Assembly: GCA_020433835.1 (NCBI GenBank)
Contig: JAGRBY010000497.1
Span: forward strand, 1 to 5,506
Reading direction: 5' to 3'
Source of the DNA: Anaerolineae bacterium
GTDB lineage: Bacteria > Chloroflexota > Anaerolineae > 4572-78 > J111
Length of the DNA: 5,506 bases
The translations under genes and the position numbers were made by a program. This document shows, piece by piece, positions 1 to 5,506 of this stretch; the stretch's first letter is position 1, and every line of letters begins with the position of its first letter. The notes beneath the pieces are model-generated. The model was not told the DNA's origin. It ran no database searches and was given only the letters and a program-made list of their open reading frames with translations.

Positions 1-1
1 A

Positions 2-586
2 GAAAGCCGCGAGCAGCTCTTTCGCAACGCCGGCGGCTGGGGTATCGACTTTGAACAGATGGAACAGTCAGGCAAGCTAAAAGTTGTCTGCGCCTACCCG
101 GAGATGGCCGGTTTAGAAGATCACCTGCTCACGATACAACAGGCAATTACCAATTTCCAACCCCATCGTATCGTGGTTGATAGTCTGTCGGCTATCGAGC
201 GAATTTCAACCATTAAGGGCTTTCGTGAATTTGTCATCGGGCTAACCTCATTTATAAAACAAAACGAAATCATCGGCCTTTTCACCGCTACCACGCCTAC
301 TTTGGTGGGCGGAACTTCCATTACAGAAGCCCATATCTCCACCATTACCGACTCCATTATTCTACTGCGCTATGTCGAGATGTTTGGCGAGATGCGCCGG
401 GGGCTAACGGTTCTTAAAATGCGCGGCTCAATCCACGACAAAGACATCCGCGAGTTTGTTATCGATAACGAGGGCATACACATCGGCAAACCCTTCCGCA
501 ACGTGGCCGGTATTCTGGTTGGCAACCCTACCCAAATCATGCCCGAAGAGATAGACCGGATCAGTGGTCTGTTTAACCAGGAATAA
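2..586 (+). CDS. kaiC: KaiC family ATPase/autokinase, C-terminal (CII) part, 5' truncated by window edge
   Basis: KaiC is the central RecA-like, double-domain ATPase and autokinase of the cyanobacterial circadian clock; homologues are widespread in other bacteria. The reading frame is open from base 2, so the gene starts outside the window; the ATG at 59 is internal. Compared from memory with Synechococcus elongatus KaiC, the fragment aligns without gaps from about residue 319, the second catalytic Glu of CII, so Walker A and domain CI lie upstream. Visible landmarks are RNAGGWGIDFEQM, VCAYPE, the Walker B strand RIVVDSLSA (Asp at nt 179-181), the phosphosites in ITEAHISTIT (Ser at 338-340, Thr at 341-343, matching S431/T432; T426 is also kept, D427 is Glu) and LKMRGSIHDK, matching K457/R459. 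An A-loop-like segment GILVGNPTQI precedes a tail about 7 residues shorter than in S. elongatus. There is no long C-terminal extension of the Rhodobacter type. Family is certain; clock function is not. Confidence 0.
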   Translation, partial: ESREQLFRNAGGWGIDFEQMEQSGKLKVVCAYPEMAGLEDHLLTIQQAITNFQPHRIVVDSLSAIERISTIKGFREFVIGLTSFIKQNEIIGLFTATTPTLVGGTSITEAHISTITDSIILLRYVEMFGEMRRGLTVLKMRGSIHDKDIREFVIDNEGIHIGKPFRNVAGILVGNPTQIMPEEIDRISGLFNQE

Positions 587-612
587 TCAGGGAATCACAA
601 AGCTAGCTTTGT
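584..612 (+). repeat. 29-bp direct repeat, copy 1, overlapping the kaiC stop codon
   Basis: TAATCAGGGAATCAC followed by AAAGCTAGCTTTGT is identical to 664-692, 80 bp further on. The first three bases are the kaiC TAA stop. The inner part, ACAAAGCTAGCTTTGT (597-612), is itself a perfect 16-bp palindrome. Here the palindrome does not extend further, because the right flank reads AACGAT instead of GATTCC. No T-run follows, so it is not a typical intrinsic terminator. Confidence 0.
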
Positions 613-637
613 AACGATATAACTTCAACAGGTCAGG

Positions 638-744
638 GACAGTCACTTTGTAAATCAACAAATTAATCAGGGAATCACAAAGCTAGCTTTGTGATTCCGG
701 CACGTACCCGACTAATTTCTAAACCCACAAAGTGACAGTCACTT
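638..744. repeat. Second repeat pair enclosing the palindrome: GTCACTTTGT / ACAAAGTGAC
   Basis: GTCACTTTGT at 642-651 is the exact reverse complement of ACAAAGTGAC at 727-736, so these arms enclose the 28-bp palindrome. The same motif also occurs directly: GACAGTCACTT at 638-648 and 734-744. At the right end the two forms overlap to give the odd palindrome AAGTGAC-A-GTCACTT (730-744). TCAGGGA, the start of the 29-bp repeat core, recurs at 633-639 before the left arm. The nested arrangement suggests a small mobile or duplicated element; its function is unknown. Confidence 0.
664..698 (+). repeat. 29-bp direct repeat, copy 2, containing a perfect 28-bp palindrome (671-698)
   Basis: The repeat unit occupies 664-692. 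In this copy the palindrome extends to 28 bp: GGAATCACAAAGCT (671-684) followed by its exact reverse complement (685-698). As RNA it could fold into a stem of up to 12 bp with a CTAG loop. The bases after it (GGCACGTACCC) contain no U-tract, so termination would not be of the standard type. Possible roles are an mRNA-stabilising 3' hairpin for kaiC, a dispersed REP/MITE-like element, or a protein-binding site. Confidence 0.
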
Positions 745-857
745 GAGAACTGCGTAGCCCTAAATCAGTGTTAATCTGCGTCCTAATCTTTCTCTCGGTT
801 TGAGGCGGAGTCTAGTTAGATAGTTACCCATAACGTGACAAGTACCGGAAACATAGG

Positions 858-2369
858 ATGAATAAAATCAGCCACACCAACACACAATTCTACAAGATTA
901 TAGAAAAGAATGCCGATGGAATAATCATTGTAAATGGCAAGGGTATTGTGCGCTTTACCAACCCGGCGGCGGAAATTCTCTTTGACCGCCCGGCCGAAGA
1001 ACTGCTGGGTCAATTATTTGGCTTTCCGGTTGTGGCCGCCGAAAGGACGGAGCTTGATATCGTCCACCGCTCAAAAAGAGAATTGATCGTAGAGATGCGC
1101 GTCGTAGAGATCGTCTGGGAAGATGAAAATGCCTACCTGGTCTCGCTGCGAGACATAACCCAACATAAGAAAACAGAGAAATCGCTGCGTAAGCATAAAG
1201 CCGATCTACAAGAGACGCTGCGTGCTCTGCGGTCTCACGAAGAAGAGCTGCGGATTCAGAACGTAGATTTAAGGATTGCCCGACAAGAATCTGAAATCTT
1301 GCGGAGGAAATATCAGCGTCTCTTTGACTTTGCTCCCATTGGCTACTTAACCCTTGACAGCGATACCCACATTAAAGAGATCAATCTGACCGGCGCACAG
1401 ATGCTGGGTTACGAACGCCACCAGCTGATTGGAACATCGCTTTTTCACCTCGTCACATTCGATTCGCGGGAGATACTTAAAACCCACATCTGGAGCGTTT
1501 TCAAGGGCATCTATACCACCGTCAAAGTGACCTTTGAAGGTCAAAACAAGCGCACCTTTCCGGTGATGCTTCAGAGCGTAGCCGTTGAAGATGAGAGTCA
1601 GGGATCAGACCCGTTATGCCTAACAGCCGCAATAGATATCACCCAACGGCTGAAGGTTGAGGAGGCGCTGCAAAAGGCACACGACGAGTTAGACAAGCGC
1701 GTTAAAGAGCGAACCGCAGAATTAGCCAGACTATACAAGCAAACCCAACAAGATGCCGAAACCAAAGCCATGCTGCTGAAAGAGGTCAATCATCGGGTCA
1801 AAAATAACCTGTCTGCTATCATCGGCTTACTCTATACCGAACAAAGCCATCAAAGAATAGTCGATGAAGTTACCTACCAGGCCGTTATGGACGACCTCAT
1901 CACCCGTATTGAAGGTTTGGCGGCTGTTCACGATCTCCTTTCCGCTTCCGAATGGACCCCTTTACGCTTAGATGAACTGGCGGCCCAGATTATTGATGCG
2001 GCCCTGCAAACCTTGCCCCCTGACCGGATGGTAACCGTAGAGGTTTCCCCCACCCACATTCGCGTTTTACCTAGGCAAGCCAACAGTCTGGCCCTGGTGA
2101 TCAATGAACTGGCAACCAATACCGCCAAATATGCTCTGAAAGAGGGCAGTCACGCCCATATCTTTGTCCAAATTACAGACGAAGATGATACCGTTACCTT
2201 TACATTTCATGATGATGGGCCGGGTTATCCCCCGCCCATCCTACGGCAGGAAGGTTTCAGCGTGGGGCTTGATCTGGTTCAGAGGATTACGCGCCAAGAT
2301 TTGGGTGGCGAAGTAACATTTAACAATAGTATCGGCGCGATGACGATCATCCGTTTTCCTGCGCCGTAA
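858..2369 (+). CDS. PAS-PAS sensor histidine kinase, HisKA_2 class (PdtaS-like)
   Basis: A 503-residue cytoplasmic sensor kinase with no signal peptide or membrane segment. Domains in order: PAS 1 (about 9-104, ending LVSLRDITQHKK); a charged helical linker, probably coiled coil (105-152); PAS 2 (about 150-263, FDFAPIGYLTLD to AAIDITQRLK); a second coiled coil (264-305); a HisKA_2 dimerisation/phosphotransfer segment, LLKEVNHRVKNNLSAIIGLL, with phospho-acceptor His312; and an HATPase domain (about 405-500) with N-box NELATN (416-421), G1 DDGPG (452-456) and a G2-like SVGLDLV (468-474). All catalytic boxes appear intact. The HRVKNNL signature places it with the PdtaS/LytS-like soluble kinases rather than classical HisKA. 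The PAS ligand is unknown; no haem- or flavin-binding signature is evident. The ATG is chosen because PAS 1 begins immediately after it. A weak GGAA (847-850) lies 7 bases upstream. It is 271 bp after kaiC and 173 bp before the receiver-kinase gene, and no receiver is fused to it. Confidence 0.
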   Translation: MNKISHTNTQFYKIIEKNADGIIIVNGKGIVRFTNPAAEILFDRPAEELLGQLFGFPVVAAERTELDIVHRSKRELIVEMRVVEIVWEDENAYLVSLRDITQHKKTEKSLRKHKADLQETLRALRSHEEELRIQNVDLRIARQESEILRRKYQRLFDFAPIGYLTLDSDTHIKEINLTGAQMLGYERHQLIGTSLFHLVTFDSREILKTHIWSVFKGIYTTVKVTFEGQNKRTFPVMLQSVAVEDESQGSDPLCLTAAIDITQRLKVEEALQKAHDELDKRVKERTAELARLYKQTQQDAETKAMLLKEVNHRVKNNLSAIIGLLYTEQSHQRIVDEVTYQAVMDDLITRIEGLAAVHDLLSASEWTPLRLDELAAQIIDAALQTLPPDRMVTVEVSPTHIRVLPRQANSLALVINELATNTAKYALKEGSHAHIFVQITDEDDTVTFTFHDDGPGYPPPILRQEGFSVGLDLVQRITRQDLGGEVTFNNSIGAMTIIRFPAP

Positions 2370-2480
2370 CACCCAAAGACTAACAGGTTTTCAAAGATTT
2401 TGTTTGGCGTAAGGTTACCAGCAATCGAACCTCTATTTACGTCGGGGTTGTCGTATAAAACCTATCAGGTCTGGACAGGC

Positions 2481-2521
2481 AACCAACCAGCGAACCAACC
2501 ATCCAACTATCAAACTAACCC
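2481..2521 (+). repeat. G-poor A/C-rich low-complexity tract in the leader of the receiver-kinase gene
   Basis: Forty-one bases built from degenerate AACC/CAAC units (AACCAACCAGCGAACCAACC and onward), with only two G and a few T. It ends 10 bases before the ribosome binding site. If transcribed it would be an unstructured leader. Similar CCAACC spacers are, from memory, common between genes in Anaerolineae. The rest of the 2370-2542 spacer holds no clear promoter or terminator. Confidence 0.
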
Positions 2522-2530
2522 ACTATTTCA

Positions 2531-2536
2531 CGGGAG
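2531..2536 (+). promoter_or_regulatory. Ribosome binding site CGGGAG supporting the GTG start at 2543
   Basis: GGGAG (2532-2536) is a Shine-Dalgarno core with a 6-base spacer to GTG at 2543. It decides the start: the encoded protein then begins [15 protein letters not shown], exactly as a receiver domain should, with no upstream extension needed. Confidence 0.
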
Positions 2537-2542
2537 CAAAGA

Positions 2543-3673
2543 GTGAACTCAAAAAAACATGTGCGCGTTTTGATTGCCGAAGACGATTCTTTGGTTAGCA
2601 AAATGACGCAAAGGGTATTGCACCAGATAGGCTGCACCGTTATCGGCGAAGCCGGCAACGGCCAACAAGCCATCGAGATGGCCCAAACCATGCAGCCTGA
2701 TGTTATTTTGATGGATATCGAGATGCCGGATATGGATGGCCTGGAAGCCACGTTGCGTATTCAAGCCAGTTGTCCCACTCCTGTCGTCGTGTTGACCGCG
2801 TTTGATACGCCGGAACTGGTCGAACAGGCCGGCGAGGTTGGCGTAGGCGCTTACCTGCTCAAACCGCCCAAGGCGCGAGATATGGAGCGAGCTATCACCA
2901 TCGCTATGGCCCGTTTTGGCGATATGATGGCCCTTCGCCGCCTCAACGCTGAACTAAAACTTCGTAATAAAGAACTACAAGTCCGCAACGAAGACCTCGA
3001 CGCTTATGCCCACACCGTAGCCCATGACCTTAAAGAACCGTTGAGTCTGATCGCAGGCTATACCGACCTGTTGAAAGAGGAAGCCAGACTGCCGGATAGC
3101 CTGCAGGCCCATTTGAATGCCATTGCCCGCAGTGGACGCAAGATGAACAATATTATTAACGAATTACAGCTTTTGGCCAGCGTACGAAAAGCCAAAGTAG
3201 AATTAAAGCCGCTGAATATGAGCCGGATTATTGCCGAGGCGCAGCAGCGTCTCGTACATCTCATCGAAGAATATCAGGCTGAATTCGTGATTGTAGGAAC
3301 TTGGCCGGTAGCCCTGGGGCATGCCCCCTGGGTCGAAGAAATCTGGACAAACTTTATAAGCAACGGTATCAAATATGGTGGGCGACCGCCGCGCCTGGTG
3401 TTGGGCGCAACCGTGCGCTCTGATGGGATGGCCCGCTTCTGGGTACGCGACAATGGCCCTGGCCTCACCTCGGAGCAACAAGCACAGTTGTTCAAGCCCT
3501 TCACCCGGCTAGACAACCCTCGCGCCGAAGGCTATGGCCTGGGGTTGTCTATCGTCCGGCGCATCGTGGAAAAACTGGGCGGCCAGATCGGCGTAGAGAG
3601 TGGTGGTCTCCCCGGCCAGGGGTGTACCTTTAGTTTCACGCTGGCTACTATTTCCACTGATAGGGATGATTAG
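2543..3673 (+). CDS. Response-regulator receiver fused to a HisKA histidine kinase (RR-HK hybrid)
   Basis: A 376-residue cytoplasmic protein with the receiver at the N-terminus and the kinase behind it. The receiver (about 6-124) has the acidic pocket E13-D14-D15, phospho-acceptor Asp58 (LMDIEMP), Thr85 and Lys107 (LLKPP). Its [13 protein letters not shown] and [20 protein letters not shown] stretches resemble the AmiR/PdtaR receivers that normally carry an ANTAR RNA-binding domain. Here a coiled coil (128-153) leads instead into HisKA ([18 protein letters not shown], His161). The HATPase domain has N-box residues in [10 protein letters not shown] (Asn270, Asn274), G1 DNGPG (303-307), an F-box-like LFKPFTRLD and G2 GYGLGLSIV (330-338). 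The HDLKEPL form resembles phytochrome-type kinases. All residues for receiver phosphorylation and kinase activity are present, so the receiver probably gates the kinase. There is no DNA-binding output, so the downstream partner must be elsewhere. Start is GTG with a good SD. The upstream PAS kinase is the obvious candidate phosphodonor by position and class, though this is inferred. Confidence 0.
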   Translation: MNSKKHVRVLIAEDDSLVSKMTQRVLHQIGCTVIGEAGNGQQAIEMAQTMQPDVILMDIEMPDMDGLEATLRIQASCPTPVVVLTAFDTPELVEQAGEVGVGAYLLKPPKARDMERAITIAMARFGDMMALRRLNAELKLRNKELQVRNEDLDAYAHTVAHDLKEPLSLIAGYTDLLKEEARLPDSLQAHLNAIARSGRKMNNIINELQLLASVRKAKVELKPLNMSRIIAEAQQRLVHLIEEYQAEFVIVGTWPVALGHAPWVEEIWTNFISNGIKYGGRPPRLVLGATVRSDGMARFWVRDNGPGLTSEQQAQLFKPFTRLDNPRAEGYGLGLSIVRRIVEKLGGQIGVESGGLPGQGCTFSFTLATISTDRDD

Positions 3674-3816
3674 GATATGGGTGTAGCTGTTACAAAACAT
3701 ACGGCTCTGATTATATTTTCAGGATTTAAACCTTATGATACCTTTACTATTGTCGTGCTAAACCTTAGGCGAACCCAATCGAAACGAGTTTTCGTTAACA
3801 CGAGTTAATCGAGTCC

Positions 3817-3880
3817 TTAGAAAACAAAAAAGAGGCCAGTTGTACAACTGGCCTCTTTTTTGTTTTCTAACTTTTTTTTT
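3817..3880. terminator. Bidirectional intrinsic terminator: 54-bp perfect palindrome plus T9
   Basis: 3817-3870 is a perfect palindrome centred between 3843 and 3844. The GC-containing core is GAGGCCAGTTGT (3832-3843) and its complement (3844-3855). It is preceded by A6 (3826-3831) and followed by T6 (3856-3861), so a rho-independent terminator is formed on either strand. A further T9 run (3872-3880) lies just beyond on the + strand. It sits 143 bp after the receiver-kinase stop and should end that transcript. No gene on the - strand is visible to the right, so the reverse activity may be incidental. Confidence 0.
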
Positions 3881-3946
3881 AGTACGAGCTAATGGTATGC
3901 CTATATTGATTAGTTATAGTAGATTTGACTTCTTAAACATTATACT

Positions 3947-3967
3947 ACGCAGCTTACTTTGCTGCGT
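3947..3967 (+). other. Small hairpin ACGCAGC/GCTGCGT in the leader of the membrane protein gene
   Basis: ACGCAGC (3947-3953) and GCTGCGT (3961-3967) form a 7-bp perfect stem around a TTACTTT loop. It is followed by TATTTT, 66 bp before the start codon. It could be a weak terminator or attenuator, or simply leader structure. Whether it is transcribed is unknown, since the promoter is not identified. Confidence 0.
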
Positions 3968-4020
3968 TATTTTAGCAAAAAACCCGAGAATCCCTTTCCT
4001 ATTTATGAAATGACAAATAT

Positions 4021-4025
4021 GGAGA
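4021..4025 (+). promoter_or_regulatory. Ribosome binding site GGAGA for the membrane protein gene
   Basis: GGAGA lies 8 bases before the ATG at 4034. This supports that start and indicates that the frame, although open at the right edge, is a translated gene. Confidence 0.
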
Positions 4026-4033
4026 CCCGTTTT

Positions 4034-5506
4034 ATGACTAATATTATTCAACGGCATGATTTAAAGCAGTTAGATTTCGTTATTTTGGTGATTTTTTTAG
4101 GGGTTATTGCCAATCTCTCTGATTATGGTTATGGTATTGAAAATCATATCAGTAAATTACCGCCTATTCTGCGCCAACTTGATAGCTCGTATTTGATAAA
4201 TGATTTTTACGTTAATTCAACTACTCAATTCGGACCCCTCACATATTTTTCCCGATTCATAGCATTTTTCTTAGCTTTTGCACCGCTTCACGGCATAGCT
4301 CTATTCTTCACACTGCTAGCCAGTGGTCTTGTTGCCCTCATTACTTTTTTGTTTGCTCGTGATCTGTTCGAAGGCTCTAATCTCGCTGGTGTTTTGGCTG
4401 TTTGTATTGTGATGAGTATCGATAGAAATGGGCCTATTGGCGAGGCAGCCATCATCTATGATAGAATCATGCTGCCTGGTGGTCTTATTATGCCATTCAT
4501 CTTACTTGCGGTGTGGGCGGCGTTAAAGCAAAAAGCAATAATTTGTGCTTTGTTAACCGGAGCGACATCTATTATTCACCCGCTTGTGGGCATGGGAACA
4601 GGGTGCATTCTATTAGCAACGATGGTCATGTCCCAGGTTTCTCTAAATCTATATAGAAACCAGCAAGATCAAGAAGCTACTCGGCTAAATTGGACAACTA
4701 TTATAGTTGCAGCAATGATCTTGGCTGCTTTTTCTGCACTGTCGCTGATTCCCTATTCCAACTCTGAGTCTATCTCTACGGTTCAATATTTCGAGATTTT
4801 GGCCTATTTAAGAAACCCCCATCATTACATACCGAGTGCTTTTGGTGAGATGGCTTATATTAGGGCTTCAAGCATGCTCATTGCCTTTAGTATAGCCTGG
4901 TACTGGTGGCAAAAGTTAACTAAAGTGTCCGAATACCGGGTTCGTTTTATTGCAATTTTGACAATATTTATTCTGTTTCTGCTTTTTGGTGGCTATCTCT
5001 TTGTTGAAATCATACCAATGCGGATCTGGGTCACAGCGCAAGTTTTCCGGTTTGTGTTTTTGATTAGATGGATAGGCTTTGTTATTGTCGCAGGGCTAAT
5101 AGCTTACTGGTTCAGCCTTTACCAAAGTAATCTTTACGCCGGACTGTTTCTGGTTAGTACTGTGTCACCAATAGCCCTAGGCATCACCCATGTTTCAAAG
5201 CTACTAGAAAATCAGAAAAAAGTACCTGGCTTATGGTTGGGTGTTTATCTACAGCCAAGCTTAGTTTTGATGGGGGTCATAATCATCTTATTGGTAGCGA
5301 AACCTGCTGTTACTTTTCAAATAATGCTTCTCGCCTTACTGAATGGCATAATTCTAGCCTTTTTCTATTGGCCCAAGAAACTCTTTTATGCGTCCATGGT
5401 TGCAATAATAGTAATGCTGTCTTTAACGGGGTGGTTTCGTCAGGAAATAGAATTACCATCAAAAATTAAAAATACAGTGATTGGGAACTTACTTAAGCCA
5501 CAAATT
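4034..5506 (+). CDS. Polytopic membrane protein, GT-C-like (possibly DUF6798 family), 3' end outside window
   Basis: The frame runs 491 codons from ATG to the window edge without a stop. The protein is very hydrophobic, with roughly 12-14 predicted membrane helices (for example about 13-29, 72-108, 148-165, 168-198, 221-240, 303-326, 337-360, 401-422, 426-446, 450-466). A short N-terminal cytoplasmic stretch and one helix are followed by an acidic loop, LSDYGYG (Asp30) ... LDSSYLINDFYV (Asp50, Asp57). This layout is reminiscent of GT-C glycosyltransferases, whose catalytic Asp sits in the first outer loop. Other landmarks are ATSIIHPLVG (His182-Pro183) and LRNPHHYIPS (259-268), which I associate from memory with the uncharacterised DUF6798-type membrane proteins. 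Substrate and reaction cannot be assigned. A C-terminal soluble part, if any, is not seen. The gene is more AT-rich than the upstream kinases and is separated from them by a strong terminator, so it is probably an independent unit. Gene status is secure; family is tentative. Confidence 0.
   Translation, partial: MTNIIQRHDLKQLDFVILVIFLGVIANLSDYGYGIENHISKLPPILRQLDSSYLINDFYVNSTTQFGPLTYFSRFIAFFLAFAPLHGIALFFTLLASGLVALITFLFARDLFEGSNLAGVLAVCIVMSIDRNGPIGEAAIIYDRIMLPGGLIMPFILLAVWAALKQKAIICALLTGATSIIHPLVGMGTGCILLATMVMSQVSLNLYRNQQDQEATRLNWTTIIVAAMILAAFSALSLIPYSNSESISTVQYFEILAYLRNPHHYIPSAFGEMAYIRASSMLIAFSIAWYWWQKLTKVSEYRVRFIAILTIFILFLLFGGYLFVEIIPMRIWVTAQVFRFVFLIRWIGFVIVAGLIAYWFSLYQSNLYAGLFLVSTVSPIALGITHVSKLLENQKKVPGLWLGVYLQPSLVLMGVIIILLVAKPAVTFQIMLLALLNGIILAFFYWPKKLFYASMVAIIVMLSLTGWFRQEIELPSKIKNTVIGNLLKPQI

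Larger units (their letters stand above)
3674..4033. other. Intergenic region with terminator and leader, no convincing gene
   Basis: A 360-bp AT-rich gap. A 43-codon frame (3677-3808) follows the kinase stop but matches nothing recognisable. CGAGTT occurs at 3785-3790 and 3801-3806, with CGAGTC at 3810-3815. ACGAGTTAAT (3800-3809) recurs as ACGAGCTAAT (3884-3893), so the near-repeat flanks the large palindrome at 3817-3870. After 3880 comes the presumed leader of the membrane protein gene, with a small hairpin at 3947-3967. No clear sigma70-type promoter pair with normal spacing was found. Confidence 0.

Noticed and set aside
59..586. ATG at 59 as the start of a short 175-residue protein
   Set aside because: The frame is open to base 2 and the residues before the ATG (ESREQLFRNAGGWG) continue the KaiC CII domain, so the ATG is internal.
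671..698. 28-bp palindrome as a rho-independent terminator of kaiC
   Set aside because: No T-run follows on either side; the downstream bases are GGCACGTACCC. It is kept only as a repeat/hairpin.
584..744. Repeat cluster as a CRISPR array
   Set aside because: Only two copies of the long repeat, self-palindromic throughout, no regular series of spacers and no cas gene nearby.
858..1170. SasA-like KaiB-fold sensor domain at the N-terminus of the PAS kinase
   Set aside because: The segment reads as a normal PAS domain (IIEKNADGIIIVNGKG ... SLRDITQ) with no thioredoxin/KaiB-like pattern.
3203..3516. Antisense frames of 80-92 codons over the receiver-kinase gene
   Set aside because: They lie opposite well-conserved kinase motifs and follow from the codon pattern of the sense gene; no start signals support them.
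3925..3946. TTGACT (3925-3930) with TATACT (3941-3946) as a sigma70 promoter for the membrane protein gene
   Set aside because: The spacing is 10 bases instead of about 17. The TATACT could be a -10 element alone, but no matching -35 is present.
5233..5469. 78-codon + strand frame inside the membrane protein gene
   Set aside because: It overlaps the long hydrophobic frame of 4034-5506 in another phase, has no ribosome binding site and is unlike any known protein.

Overview
The window most resembles a chromosomal segment of a Chloroflexota bacterium (Anaerolineae/Caldilineae-like). This rests on recalled sequence style: a KaiC protein beside PAS-rich kinases, A/C-rich 'CCAACCAACC' spacers and short dispersed palindromes. 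It is an inference, not a database result. All genes are on the + strand.

Layout. (1) 2-586: the 3' part of a kaiC gene, cut by the left edge. It covers almost all of the second (CII) ATPase domain downstream of the catalytic Glu pair, with the autophosphorylation Ser-Thr pair intact. (2) 587-857: no gene, but a compact set of direct and inverted repeats, including a perfect 28-bp palindrome; the repeats begin at the kaiC stop codon. (3) 858-2369: a soluble PAS-PAS sensor histidine kinase of the HisKA_2 class. (4) 2370-2542: a spacer ending in a G-poor A/C tract and a good ribosome binding site. (5) 2543-3673: a receiver fused in front of a HisKA-type histidine kinase, with GTG start. (6) 3674-4033: no convincing gene. 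It holds a 54-bp perfect palindrome with flanking T-runs, a strong bidirectional intrinsic terminator, and then the leader of the next gene. (7) 4034-5506: a multi-spanning membrane protein of GT-C-like appearance, open at the right edge.

How they may work together. The first three genes look like one signalling locus: a KaiC-type ATPase/autokinase, a soluble PAS kinase, and a receiver-controlled second kinase. No DNA-binding output is present in the window. The HisKA_2 kinase resembles PdtaS, and the receiver of the next gene resembles the PdtaR/AmiR type that such kinases often phosphorylate. A relay from the first kinase to the receiver of the second is therefore plausible but unproven. 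The palindromic terminator separates this locus from the membrane protein gene, which is visibly more AT-rich (about 40% G+C in sampled lines against about 50% in the kinases) and is probably an unrelated unit.
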